Shown here: positions 6,933 to 15,454 of the stretch, one piece after another
How the letters are laid out: each line of letters begins with the position of its first letter
How positions within the stretch are numbered: position 1 is the first letter of the stretch
Source of the DNA: Actinoallomurus sp050942425
Lineage (GTDB): Bacteria; Actinomycetota; Actinomycetes; Streptosporangiales; Streptosporangiaceae
Direction of reading: 5' to 3'
Length of the DNA: 64,000 nucleotides
Assembly: GCF_050942425.1 (NCBI RefSeq)
Contig: NZ_CP192063.1
Span: forward strand, 7,998,001 to 8,062,000
Made by a program: the position numbers and the translations under genes
The notes under the pieces: model-generated
Database searches by the model: none
What the model was told of the DNA's origin: nothing
What the model saw: only the letters and a program-made list of their open reading frames with translations

Positions 6933-9908
6933 TCAGGCGACCCCGATCACGGCGAGGGCCGAGCCCGTACGGGCCTTGCGGACGCGGAGCTGGGCGGGGA
7001 TGCGGGTGCGCAGCTCGGCGACGTGGCTGACGATGCCCACCGCGCGGCCGCCGTCGCGCAGGCCGTCGAGGACGTCCATCACCTCGTCGAGGGTCTCCTC
7101 GTCGAGCGTGCCGAACCCCTCGTCGACGAACAGTGTGCCGATCTCCGCGCCGCCCGCCTCGACGGTCACGACGTCGGCCAGGCCGAGGGCGAGGGCGAGG
7201 GAGGCGATGAAGGTCTCCCCGCCGGACAGGGTGGCGGGGTCGCGGCGCTGGCCGGTCCAGGTGTCGATGACGCGCAGGCCGAGACCGCCGGTGCCGTGGC
7301 GGCCCTTCTCGCCCGCCACGCGCTCGACGGTGTGCTCGAGGATGTAGCGCGCCGCGGACATGCGGGCGAGCCGTTCGTTGGCGGCGGCCACGACCTGCTC
7401 CAGCCGGGCGGCCAGGACGTACGCCGACAGTCGCATCCGCGCGGTGTTCACCGCCGGGTCGCCGGAGGCGACGGCGGCGAGCCGGGCCACGACCTCGTGA
7501 TGGCCGGCGACCGGACGCCAGGCCGCGGACTGCTCCCGCAGCTCGGCGGCGAGCGCGGTGAGCCGGTCGCGGCGGTGCCGGGCGCGGTCGCGCGCCGACG
7601 AGACCGCCTGGTGCGCCTGCTCGGCGTCGGCCAGCGTCGACTCGAGGGCGTCGAGGTCGGGCGGTGGCTCGGCGGCGGCCGCGGCGAGCTCGGCGTCGTT
7701 CAGCAGCGCGGCGACCCTGGCCTCTTCGTCGTCGTAGGCCTTCGCCTGCCGGGTCAGCTCGTCGCGCATGGCGTCGTCGACGACGGCGGAGCGTACGGCG
7801 TCGACCGTGGGGAAGCCCTCGGCCTCGGCGGCGTCGGCGGCCTCCCGCCACGCGGTGTCGGCGTCGTCCGCGGCGGCCTTCAGATGTTCGATCGCGGTGG
7901 CGGTGCCGCGGAGCAGGTCGGCCTCGTCACCGAGACGGCGGATGCGGGCCTCCAGGGTCGGATCGTCACCGCGGGCCGCGTCGAGCCCGGTGCGGAGACG
8001 GAGCGCGTCGGCGGTCAGGGCGACGCGGCGCGCGCGGTTCTCCGCGAGCGTGGTCACGACCTCCTCCTGCCGGTCCCGCGCCTCCTCGTACTCGGCGTCG
8101 ACCTGCCGAAGCTCCTCTTCGAGGCGTTCGGCGTCGGCCTCGGCGGCGGTGAGCGCGGTCAGCTCGCCCTGCACGGCGGCGAGAGCGGTGCGCAGGTCGT
8201 CGGCGGCCTCGTCCCCGGCGTCCTTGGCCGCCGCGGACTGCTCGGCCCGCAGCTCGGCGAGGCGCGCGGCGATCTCCTCGCGGCCCTCGCGGACCCGCTC
8301 GTACGCGGCTTCGGCGGCCGACTCGGCGTCGTCGTCCGGGATCTCCCCGCCGGCGGTGGCGGGAACCGGATGCTCGGGTGAGCCGCAGACCCCGCAGGGC
8401 TCGCCGGGCCGCAGCTCGTGCGCGAGCCGGGCGGCCATGCCCTCCAGCCTCGCCTGGCGGATCTCCTGGAAGGCGTCGCGGGCCGCCTGGGCGGCGTCGG
8501 TCGCGGCACGGTGCTCCTCGTCGGCCTCCGCGAGCGCCACCACCAGCGCGTCGCGCCGCTGCGCGGCCTCCAGCCGCCGGTCGGCGGCCTCGACCGCGGC
8601 CTCCGCCACGGGGCGGGCGGCGAGCCGGGCGCGGGTCTGCTCCAGTCGCGCGGACAGGGTCTCGCGGTAGCGCGGGGAGTCGGTGAGGAACAGCGTCAGC
8701 TCGGCCTCGCGCGCGTCGAGGTCCTGGCCCTCCGAATCCGCGTCCTTCAGCTCCCGGCCGATCGCGGCCAGCCGGTGCTCGTCGCCGCGCCGCTGCTCGA
8801 GGACCGCGACCTCCTCGCGGCGGGTCCGCTCCTCCTTGCGCAGGACGTCGGCGTCGGCGGTGTCGGAGACCAGCCGGGCGACGACCTCCCGCCGCCGGAC
8901 GGCCATGGTCTCGGCTTCGGTACGGCGGGCGGCGCGGGCCTCGGCGCCGTGCAGCAGCGGCAGGACGCGGCGGGCGCGCTCGGCCGCGCGGAGCGCGTCG
9001 GCCACGGCGGCCCGGGCGACGGCCCCGTCGGCCAGCGCCGCCGCGCGGGCGTGGGCGTCGGCGTGGCGCCGCCTCCGGTCGGCGACGGCGCGCCCGTGCT
9101 CGGCCGCGGTCCGTGCCGCCGCCAGGATGCTCGCCGCGGCGGCCACCCGGTCCTCGGCGGCCGTACGGATGTCGTTCATGTGCGCCGACAGCTCGGCCGC
9201 CCACGCCGCGAGGGCGTCGGGGTCCAGCTCGGGGCGCTCGGCGCCGGCCGCCTCGGCGGCGCGGTCGGCGACGGACCCGGCGGTGGCGCGCAGCACGTCG
9301 GCCTCCCGGCCGGTCTCCTGCCGCTTGTCGCGGAGCCACCGCTCGACCTCGGTGAAGGCCTCGGTCGCGAAGAGCCGCTCGAGCACACCGCGCCGCTTCT
9401 CGGCGTCGGCGCGCAGAAACGCCGCGAAGTCGCCCTGCGGCAGCAACACCACCTGACAGAACTGCTCCGCCGACATGCCGAGCAGATCACCGATCTTCTG
9501 CCCCGCCTCCTCGAACCGGGTCGACAGGGCCTCCCACTCACCGCCGCGCCGCTCCTGGAGCAGAACCTTGGCCTTCTCCTCCGTCGTACCCGTGCCACGC
9601 AGCTTCGGCCGGTCCCAGCGCGGCGACCGGGTGATGCGGAACCGCCGCCCCCGGATCGTCACCTCGCAGACGACCTCCGGCGAGCGGTCGGGCGGAGCGT
9701 GGTGGCTGCGGAGGTTCTTCGCGTCGTTGCGGACGCTCGGCACCCGGCCGTACAGCGCGAAGCAGACGGCGTCGAGCACACTCGTCTTCCCGGCGCCGGT
9801 GGGACCGTTGATGAGGAACAGCCCGGCCTCGGACAGCGCGTCGAAGTCGATCCGCTCGGTCCCGGGAAACGGCCCGAAGGCCGTGATCGTGAGGTGGTGA
9901 AGTCTCAC
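6933..9908 (-). CDS. sbcC: exonuclease subunit SbcC (Rad50-type ATPase)
   Basis: A 991-residue SMC-like ATPase that works with SbcD to process DNA hairpins, double-strand ends and stalled forks. Features in order: Walker A GPTGAGKTS (about 35-43), a Q-loop region CQVVLLPQGDFAAFLRA, long Ala/Arg/Glu coiled coils split by the zinc hook GEPCGVCGSPEH, the ABC signature LSGGETFIASLALALG, and Walker B TLFVDEGFGTLD. It starts with GTG, overlapping a short frame derived from duplicated sbcD sequence. It is transcribed after sbcD with a 97-bp gap filled by degenerate tandem repeats. Length is normal. Confidence 0.97.
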   Translation of the reverse strand: MRLHHLTITAFGPFPGTERIDFDALSEAGLFLINGPTGAGKTSVLDAVCFALYGRVPSVRNDAKNLRSHHAPPDRSPEVVCEVTIRGRRFRITRSPRWDRPKLRGTGTTEEKAKVLLQERRGGEWEALSTRFEEAGQKIGDLLGMSAEQFCQVVLLPQGDFAAFLRADAEKRRGVLERLFATEAFTEVERWLRDKRQETGREADVLRATAGSVADRAAEAAGAERPELDPDALAAWAAELSAHMNDIRTAAEDRVAAAASILAAARTAAEHGRAVADRRRRHADAHARAAALADGAVARAAVADALRAAERARRVLPLLHGAEARAARRTEAETMAVRRREVVARLVSDTADADVLRKEERTRREEVAVLEQRRGDEHRLAAIGRELKDADSEGQDLDAREAELTLFLTDSPRYRETLSARLEQTRARLAARPVAEAAVEAADRRLEAAQRRDALVVALAEADEEHRAATDAAQAARDAFQEIRQARLEGMAARLAHELRPGEPCGVCGSPEHPVPATAGGEIPDDDAESAAEAAYERVREGREEIAARLAELRAEQSAAAKDAGDEAADDLRTALAAVQGELTALTAAEADAERLEEELRQVDAEYEEARDRQEEVVTTLAENRARRVALTADALRLRTGLDAARGDDPTLEARIRRLGDEADLLRGTATAIEHLKAAADDADTAWREAADAAEAEGFPTVDAVRSAVVDDAMRDELTRQAKAYDDEEARVAALLNDAELAAAAAEPPPDLDALESTLADAEQAHQAVSSARDRARHRRDRLTALAAELREQSAAWRPVAGHHEVVARLAAVASGDPAVNTARMRLSAYVLAARLEQVVAAANERLARMSAARYILEHTVERVAGEKGRHGTGGLGLRVIDTWTGQRRDPATLSGGETFIASLALALGLADVVTVEAGGAEIGTLFVDEGFGTLDEETLDEVMDVLDGLRDGGRAVGIVSHVAELRTRIPAQLRVRKARTGSALAVIGVA

Positions 9909-10055
9909 CGGGCCGCCCCTTCGTGCGGTCGCTCCGGGCCGTTCTCGTGGACTCTCAGCCGGGCCGCCTCCTCGTACGGTCGCGCCGGGTCTTGCCGGCG
10001 GCGGCTCACCGGGCCGCCTCCGCGCGCCGGTGATGCTCGAACGCCTCGTCCAGCA
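9905..10055. repeat. three degenerate ~50-bp tandem units across sbcD stop and sbcC start
   Basis: TCACCGGGCCGCC-like blocks begin at 9905, 9955 and 10006, followed by similar GC-rich text (cgtgcggtcgct / cgtacggtcgcg). The 10006 copy contains the sbcD stop, and the 9905 copy supplies the GTG start of sbcC in the same GTGA context. The simplest reading is that an original GTGA stop/start overlap was tandemly duplicated twice, pushing sbcC away from sbcD. Confidence 0.7.
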
Positions 10056-11139
10056 GCGCGCGCTCGGCCTCGTCCGGCGGCGCGCCGCGCACCTCCGCGA
10101 CGAAGTCGGAGGCGATCTCGGTGTCGGCGCGGCCCTGGACGCGCTCCGCCCAGGTCCGCTCGCCGGTGTCCGTCGTCTCCTCCGGCTCGAAGGCCAGGGC
10201 GAGGACGTGCGGGAAGCGGCGCCGCAGGCGGTCCATCGCGCCCGTGGGGCGCTCCGCGTCGGTGAGCGTCACCTGCAGCCAGTGATCCTCGTACGCGACG
10301 AGGTGCTCGCCGGTGAGCAGGTCGTCGATGCGGCCTTTGATGCGCTTGATCCGGCGGGGCACCGGCGCGTCGACGAACTCGGCGTGGACGGTCTCACCGA
10401 GATCGACCAGCCAGCTGCCCTTGACATGCGCGTCCTCGGAGAACGAGTAGGCCAGCGGGGAGCCGGCGTAGCGCACCCTCGCGGAGAGGGGCTGTGCGCG
10501 GTGCAGGTGGCCGAGGGCGGCGTAGTCGACGCCGTCGAACACGCTCATCGGCACGCTGGCGATCCCGCCGATCGCGATGTCGCGCTCGCTGTCGCTCGCC
10601 TCTCCCCCGGTGACGAAGGCGTGCGCGAGCACCACCGACCGGCCGCCGCGCTCCGCCAGGTCGGCGCGGATCCGGCGCATCGCCTCGGTCAGCGCGGCGC
10701 CGTGGCCGCGCTCGGGCAGCTCCCACCGGCCGCGGACCACCTCGGGCTCGAGGTAGGGGATGCCGTAGATCGCGGTGCCGTCGTCGAGGAGCACCGGCCG
10801 GCCGACCGCCTCCGGGTCGGTGCGCAGGTGCACGCCGGCGGCGTCCATCAGGTCGGCGCCGAAGCCCAGCCGCCGCGCGGAGTCGTGGTTGCCGCTGATC
10901 ACGACGACGCGGACCTTCTCGGCCGTCAGCCGCCCCAGCGCCTCGTTGCACAGCGCGACCGCGTCGACGGGCGGCAGCGCCCGGTCGTAGAGATCGCCGG
11001 AGACCAGCACGCAGTCGACCCGCTCGGACCGGACCGTCTCGACGAGGTGGTCGACGAACGCCGCCTGCGCGCCGAGCATGTCCTCGCGGTGAAAGAACCG
11101 GCCGAGGTGCCAGTCGGACGTGTGCAGCAGCCGGGGCAT
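10006..11139 (-). CDS. sbcD: exonuclease subunit SbcD (Mre11-type nuclease)
   Basis: A 377-residue metallophosphoesterase nuclease, partner of SbcC. All phosphoesterase motifs are seen: HTSDWHLGRFFH at the N-terminus, VSGDLYDRALPP, ISGNHDSARRLG, VLAHAFV and ALGHLHRAQP. The ATG was chosen to begin MPRLLHTSDWH; an in-frame extension of 14 residues upstream is unneeded. The C-terminal helical cap (SbcD_C) lies at about residues 270-370. It is first in the sbcDC operon. Confidence 0.97.
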   Translation of the reverse strand: MPRLLHTSDWHLGRFFHREDMLGAQAAFVDHLVETVRSERVDCVLVSGDLYDRALPPVDAVALCNEALGRLTAEKVRVVVISGNHDSARRLGFGADLMDAAGVHLRTDPEAVGRPVLLDDGTAIYGIPYLEPEVVRGRWELPERGHGAALTEAMRRIRADLAERGGRSVVLAHAFVTGGEASDSERDIAIGGIASVPMSVFDGVDYAALGHLHRAQPLSARVRYAGSPLAYSFSEDAHVKGSWLVDLGETVHAEFVDAPVPRRIKRIKGRIDDLLTGEHLVAYEDHWLQVTLTDAERPTGAMDRLRRRFPHVLALAFEPEETTDTGERTWAERVQGRADTEIASDFVAEVRGAPPDEAERALLDEAFEHHRRAEAAR

Positions 11140-11230
11140 GGTCGGCAAGCTAACAGGCCCCACCGACAACATCCGGCTCACACACCGCAGTGCGTCGCAT
11201 TCGTGAGATTAATCCCCTAGAAACGACGGA

Positions 11231-11255
11231 CCCCCGGCGAGCATCTCGCCGGGGG
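11231..11255 (-). terminator. strong hairpin downstream of the 51-residue ORF
   Basis: A perfect 11-bp stem (CCCCCGGCGAG / CTCGCCGGGGG) with a 3-nt loop. It lies between the small minus-strand ORF and sbcD. There is no T-tract, which is common for actinomycete terminators. Confidence 0.7.
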
Positions 11256-11281
11256 CGGGTCATTCAGAGGGCACTGCCTTG

Positions 11282-11437
11282 TCAGGCCGCTTTCCTCATG
11301 TCGGACTTGGCGAGCAGCTGGGCTCGCTCCTCGGAGGTGGCGAGCCGCTCCCACTTCTCCGAGTTCTCCACGAGTCGGTGGGTCGGGACGATGGGGCGAT
11401 GGACGAGGCGGTGTACGACTCGACGGAACTTAGGCAT
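11282..11437 (-). CDS. 51-residue basic small protein
   Basis: A short ORF (MPKFRRVVHRLVH… ending LLAKSDMRKAA) with a basic N-terminal half and a charged amphipathic C-terminal helix (ENSEKWERLATSEERAQLLAK). A -10-like GATAAT preceded by TG lies about 45 nt upstream (11482-11487 on the minus strand), and a strong hairpin follows the stop. It has its own promoter-like and terminator-like signals, and a sensible amino-acid composition. I know no family; it could be a small regulatory or ribosome-associated protein. Confidence 0.5.
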   Translation of the reverse strand: MPKFRRVVHRLVHRPIVPTHRLVENSEKWERLATSEERAQLLAKSDMRKAA

Positions 11438-11551
11438 GGGGGTATCCACTGGCACATCAGAATTTGACCGAAGGTGCCCCCATTATCGCACGTCACACGG
11501 GTCTTAGCCGTCACCGGGGGCCGCGTGTTCGGACGGTCTTCGGCGAAGTGG

Positions 11552-12226
11552 TCAGCGCGGGTTCGGCGTGACCAGCCCGGTCTCGTAGGCGACCATCACG
11601 AGCTGGGCGCGGTCGCGGGCGGCGAGCTTGGCGAGCAGGTTCCCGACGTGCGTCTTCACCGTCGCCGGGCTGAGGTGCAGATGCTCGGCGATCTCGCCGT
11701 TGGACAGGCCGCGGGCGATCAGCGCGAGCACCTCGCGCTCCCGGCCGGTCAGGCCCTCCAGTTCGCGGGCGGGTTGGCGGGCGGGCAGCGGCCGCCGGGC
11801 GAACTCCGCGATGAGCCGCCGCGTCACGGCGGGCGCGAGCAGCGCGTCGCCGGAGGCGATGACCCGGATGCCCGCGAGCAGGTCGGCGGGAGGGGTGTTC
11901 TTCAGCAGAAAGCCGCTGGCCCCCGCGCGAAGCGCGGAGTGGACGTACTCGTCCAGGTCGAACGTCGTGAGGATGAGCACCCGGACGCCGGGCGGTCCGT
12001 CCGGGCCGCAGATCCGCCGGGTCGCCTCGATACCGTCCATCTCCGGCATGCGGACGTCCATCAGCACCACGTCCGGCCGCTCACGGAAGGCGAACTCGAC
12101 GGCCTCCGTGCCGGTCCCCACCTCCCCGACCGCCGTCAGGTCCGCGGCGGTGTCGACGAGGACGCGGAAGCTGCCGCGCAGCAGGGCCTGGTCGTCGGCG
12201 ACCAGGACGCGTACGGGCTCGGTCAC
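11552..12226 (-). CDS. NarL/FixJ-type response regulator
   Basis: A 224-residue regulator. The receiver domain (residues 5-120) has the acidic pair ADD, the phospho-acceptor in VVLMDVRMPEMDG, a Thr in ILTTF and the Lys of LLKN. The C-terminal LuxR helix-turn-helix (LTGREREVLALIARGLSNGEIAEHLHLSPATVKTHVGNLLAKL) is intact. It starts with GTG and follows the histidine kinase; GGAGG sits just upstream. The stop/start junction with the kinase has been tandemly duplicated. It probably controls the divergent ABC exporter. Confidence 0.95.
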   Translation of the reverse strand: MTEPVRVLVADDQALLRGSFRVLVDTAADLTAVGEVGTGTEAVEFAFRERPDVVLMDVRMPEMDGIEATRRICGPDGPPGVRVLILTTFDLDEYVHSALRAGASGFLLKNTPPADLLAGIRVIASGDALLAPAVTRRLIAEFARRPLPARQPARELEGLTGREREVLALIARGLSNGEIAEHLHLSPATVKTHVGNLLAKLAARDRAQLVMVAYETGLVTPNPR

Positions 12227-12296
12227 GAATCCTCCGGGGCATGGCGGGACCGGTCGTCACCGACCGGGACAGGAGCGATCACGAATCCTCCGGGGC
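12223..12296. repeat. 18-bp duplication of the kinase/regulator junction
   Basis: TCACGAATCCTCCGGGGC occurs at 12223-12240 and 12279-12296, 56 bp apart. On the minus strand each copy reads …GGAGG…GTGA. The distal copy supplies the kinase stop, the proximal copy the regulator GTG start and its Shine-Dalgarno. This fits tandem duplication of an ancestral GTGA stop/start overlap. Confidence 0.8.
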
Positions 12297-13454
12297 GCGG
12301 CGGGGCAGGCGGGCCGACACCTCGAACCCGCCTTCGGGGCGCGGCCCGGCCGTCAGCGTGCCGCCGTGCATGTGGGCGCGTTCCCGCATCCCGATGATGC
12401 CGTGTCCGGGCGTCCCGGGGAGCAGGCGGCCCCCCGGCCCGTCATCGGTCACCCGGATCCGTACCTCGTCCTTGTCGCCCTCCACCACGATCCGGCAGCG
12501 GGCCGGGGCCGCGTGCCGGACGACATTGGTCACCGCCTCCTGCACGATCCGGTACACCGAGCGGCCCATCCCCTCGGGCAGGCCGTCCACGCCGCGGACG
12601 GTCAGGTCGACGCGGACGCCGGCCGTCGCGGCGCGTTCGCGGAGCTCGGGCAGGCCGGCGAAGCCGGGAGCGGGCCGCAGGTCGGGGGACGCCTCGTCGG
12701 AGCGGAGCATGCCGAGCATGTGGCGCATCTCGACGAGCGCGTCGCGGCTCGTGGTCTCGATGACGTCCAGGGCGTCGCGTACCTCCGCGTCCTCGTCCCC
12801 GGGCGTACGGGACCGCAGGACGTAGCCGGCGACCCCGGCCTTGACGCCGATCAGGCTGAGGGTGTGGGACACGACATCGTGCAGTTCCCGCGCGATCCGC
12901 AGGCGCTCCTCGGTGACGGCGCGTTCGGCGAGTTGCTCGGCCGCCCGTGCGGCGTACGCGCGGCGTTCGCGTACGGCCCGGCCGATCGTCCACGCCCCGC
13001 CCAGCACCGGTGGGCCGGTGAGGATCAGGTCCGTCGCGATCCCGGCGCCGCCGCGGGGCCCGGCCATCGTCCCCACGAGCAGCCCGAACGCGCTGATCCC
13101 CGCGATGACCAGGGTGGGCTCCCTCGGATGCCGGGGCGCGGTCAGCGCGACCATGTACAGCGCGTACGCGGGGAGGAACAGGGCGTTCCACCCGATCCCG
13201 AAGAACATCGCCGCCAGGGACGCCGCGAACACGATCCCGAAGACGGGCAGCGGCCACAGGCGCCGTACCGCGACCGGCAGCCCGAGCGCTCCGACGAGCA
13301 GCCAGGTCGCCCACGTCGGCAGGTCCAGCGGTCGCGCGAAGGCGATGACGAGCAGGACCAGCGTCGATCCGGCCGCGGCCGCGGCGTCGAGGACGATCAG
13401 CCGGCGGCGGCTGAGCCGCCGTGGGAAGACCGGCGGTGGATCGAGGTCGGGCAC
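12279..13454 (-). CDS. sensor histidine kinase (HisKA_3 type)
   Basis: About 391 residues: four or more N-terminal membrane segments (LIVLDAAAAAGSTLVLLVIAFA… through LILTGPPVLGGAWTIG), a dimerisation helix with the phospho-accepting His (RIARELHDVVSHTLSLIGVKAG), and an HATPase domain with VTNVVRHAAPAR (N box) and VTDDGPGG…GHGIIGMRERA (G boxes). The start is uncertain: GTG at 13454 (MPDLDPPP…), ATG at 13508 or GTG at 13541 are all in frame. I prefer 13454 because the two longer forms would translate two perfect inverted repeats. It is transcribed before its regulator and divergent from the ABC exporter. Confidence 0.9.
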   Translation of the reverse strand: MPDLDPPPVFPRRLSRRRLIVLDAAAAAGSTLVLLVIAFARPLDLPTWATWLLVGALGLPVAVRRLWPLPVFGIVFAASLAAMFFGIGWNALFLPAYALYMVALTAPRHPREPTLVIAGISAFGLLVGTMAGPRGGAGIATDLILTGPPVLGGAWTIGRAVRERRAYAARAAEQLAERAVTEERLRIARELHDVVSHTLSLIGVKAGVAGYVLRSRTPGDEDAEVRDALDVIETTSRDALVEMRHMLGMLRSDEASPDLRPAPGFAGLPELRERAATAGVRVDLTVRGVDGLPEGMGRSVYRIVQEAVTNVVRHAAPARCRIVVEGDKDEVRIRVTDDGPGGRLLPGTPGHGIIGMRERAHMHGGTLTAGPRPEGGFEVSARLPRRAPEDS

Positions 13455-13530
13455 GGCCCGAACCGTACCGGGCCGTGCCCGCGCCCGCCTCCGACCGGGG
13501 TCCCTCATCCCCCGGTCGGAGGCGGGCGCG
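13449..13530. promoter_or_regulatory. two adjoining perfect inverted repeats between kinase and ABC genes
   Basis: First repeat: GGGCACGGCCCG (13449-13460) and its complement (13469-13480), 8-bp spacer, covering the preferred kinase GTG. Second repeat: 21-bp arms at 13480-13500 and 13510-13530, 9-bp spacer. They touch each other and fill a divergent promoter region, where terminators are not expected. They may form leader RNA hairpins or be response-regulator binding sites. Confidence 0.6.
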
Positions 13531-13565
13531 CGCCGGGACACGGCCTACGCGCCGCGGAGGAGGTC

Positions 13566-14549
13566 ATGATTCGGCCCCTGCTCCGAAGCGCCGGAGGGCC
13601 GCCGTACGGCAGCGTCGAGACCGTGATCGAAGTGCAGAACCTCACCAAGAGATATGGCGACACGGTCGCGGTCGACCGGCTGTCCTTCACGGTCCGCCCG
13701 GGTCAGGTGACCGGCTTCCTCGGACCGAACGGCGCCGGGAAGTCCACCACGATGCGGATGATGCTGGGCCTCGATCGCCCGGCCACGGGCCGGGTTCTCA
13801 TCGACGGGCGGCCCTACGATCGGCTGACCGAGCCGCTGCGGCGGGTCGGGGCGTTGCTCGAGGCCACGGCCGTGCACCGCGGCCGCCGGGCACAGGACCA
13901 CCTGTGGTGGCTGGCGCGCAGCAACCGGATCCCGAAGACACGGGTCCGGGAGGTACTGGCGTTGGTCGGGCTGGAGAGCGTCGCCCGGAAACGGTCCAAG
14001 GGATTCTCCCTCGGCATGTCCCAGCGACTCGGCATCGCCGCGACTCTCCTCGGCGACCCGCCGGTGCTCCTCTTCGACGAACCGCTGAACGGGCTGGACC
14101 CCGAGGGCATCGTGTGGATCCGGAACCTGATGAAGAAGCTGGCCGCCGAGGGCAGAACGGTCTTCGTCTCGAGTCATCTCATGAACGAGATGGCGCTGAC
14201 CGCCGACCACCTGGTCGTGATCGGCCGCGGCCGGTTGCTCGCCGACACCACCGTGACCCAATTCGTCGCCGCCCACACTCGTTCGTTCGTACGGGTCCGG
14301 ACACCCGAGCCGGAGCGAATGTGGAATGCGCTCGCCGCGGCCGGCGTCACCGTGACCCAGGCCGCGGACGGCACGCTCGAGGCGGACGGCACCGAGGCCG
14401 CGACGATCGGTGAGATCGCCGCCGCCAGCGGATTGATCGTGCACGAGGTCGCGACGCAGACCGCCTCGCTGGAAGAGGCGTTCATGCGGCTCACCGGGGA
14501 CGTCGTCGACTACCGCGCTGGACACCAGGCTGGAGGTCCGCAGTGGTGA
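13566..14549 (+). CDS. ABC exporter ATP-binding protein (DrrA type)
   Basis: A 327-residue ATPase. Walker A FLGPNGAGKSTT, Q-loop region, signature SLGMSQRLGIAA, Walker B VLLFDEPLNGLD and switch VSSHLMNE are all present. The C-terminal 80 residues (TRSFVRVRTPEPERMWNALAAAG…EEAFMRLTGDVVDYRAG) match the extension of DrrA/CcmA-like daunorubicin-type exporters. GGAGG lies just 5' of the ATG; a GTG at 13623 is a shorter alternative. It overlaps the permease gene by 7 bp. Divergence from a two-component system suggests regulation by cell-envelope stress or drug. Confidence 0.93.
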   Translation: MIRPLLRSAGGPPYGSVETVIEVQNLTKRYGDTVAVDRLSFTVRPGQVTGFLGPNGAGKSTTMRMMLGLDRPATGRVLIDGRPYDRLTEPLRRVGALLEATAVHRGRRAQDHLWWLARSNRIPKTRVREVLALVGLESVARKRSKGFSLGMSQRLGIAATLLGDPPVLLFDEPLNGLDPEGIVWIRNLMKKLAAEGRTVFVSSHLMNEMALTADHLVVIGRGRLLADTTVTQFVAAHTRSFVRVRTPEPERMWNALAAAGVTVTQAADGTLEADGTEAATIGEIAAASGLIVHEVATQTASLEEAFMRLTGDVVDYRAGHQAGGPQW

Positions 14550-15337
14550 ACACCGTTTCCGCGCGAGCGGCCCTCGGTGCCGAATTCATCAAGATCCGCA
14601 CCGTTCGGTCCACGGCGTGGACCCTCGCGCTGGCCCTCATCCTCAGCGTGGGACTCGGCATCCTCCTCTGTCTGTCCCTGCGCCACGGCTTCGACAACCG
14701 GATGGACCCGCGGGCACGCGCCAACTTCGACCCCGTCACGACCGGCTTCTACAGCCTGACGCTCGGCCAGATCTCGCTGGTCGTCTTCGGCGTACTGTGC
14801 GTCGGCACCGAGTACACGAGCGGCACGATCCGTGCCTCCCTCGCGGCGGTGCCGCACCGGGGCATGTTCTACGCCGCCAAGGTGCTGGCCGCGACGATGG
14901 TGACCTTGGTGTTCTCCCTGTTCACCGTCTTGCTGACGTTCTTCACGGCACAAGCCGCGCTCGGCCCGCACGGCACCACTCTCAGCGAACCGGGAGTGCT
15001 GCGCGCGGTCGTGTTCGCGTGCGTCTACCTGACGCTGCTCTGCGCCTTCGCGATCGGCGTGGCGACCATGCTGCGCAGTACGGCGCTCTCGCTGGGGATC
15101 ATGATCCCGTTGCTCTTCCTCGATTCCCAGGGGCTCGGCAACGTCCCGAAGGTCCGGACGGTCGCACAGTTCCTTCCCGATCAGGTGGGGCAGGTGATGA
15201 TGCAGGTGGTGAAGCCGGAGAAGTCGTTCATCTCGCATCGCCCCTTCGGGCCGTGGACCGCGCTGGGCATCCTCGTGATCTGGGCCACGGCCGCCTGCGT
15301 CGGTGGCTACCTTCTCGTACGCCGCCGCGACGCCTGA
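14543..15337 (+). CDS. ABC exporter permease (ABC-2 type)
   Basis: A 264-residue membrane protein with six predicted helices, e.g. TAWTLALALILSVGLGILLCL, SLTLGQISLVVFGVLCVGTEY, VLAATMVTLVFSLFTVLLTFF and TALGILVIWATAACVGGYLLV. The N-terminal ALGAEFIKIRTVRST is the typical cytoplasmic start of ABC-2 permeases working with DrrA-type ATPases. It begins with GTG inside the ATPase 3' end, so translation is coupled. Likely exports a drug, peptide or lipid-like compound. Confidence 0.92.
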   Translation: MVNTVSARAALGAEFIKIRTVRSTAWTLALALILSVGLGILLCLSLRHGFDNRMDPRARANFDPVTTGFYSLTLGQISLVVFGVLCVGTEYTSGTIRASLAAVPHRGMFYAAKVLAATMVTLVFSLFTVLLTFFTAQAALGPHGTTLSEPGVLRAVVFACVYLTLLCAFAIGVATMLRSTALSLGIMIPLLFLDSQGLGNVPKVRTVAQFLPDQVGQVMMQVVKPEKSFISHRPFGPWTALGILVIWATAACVGGYLLVRRRDA

Positions 15338-15454
15338 CTTCAGCGAGGGGCGGGACGTACCGTGACCGAGGCCACGGTGGACAGGAACGGAACGGATGGA
15401 GAAGATACCAAGCAAGCACTCGGTCAAGGCTCCTCCCGCCTCCGGAGGTACGGC

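Noticed and set aside
8418..10265. 615-codon plus-strand ORF opposite sbcC
   Set aside because: Shadow of sbcC; composition is not protein-like.
11190..11507. 105-codon plus-strand ORF over the small minus-strand gene
   Set aside because: It reads through the terminator hairpin; the minus-strand 51-codon frame has better signals.
13455..13541. Longer N-terminus for the histidine kinase (GTG at 13541 or ATG at 13508)
   Set aside because: It would translate two perfect inverted repeats; not excluded, but less likely than the GTG at 13454.
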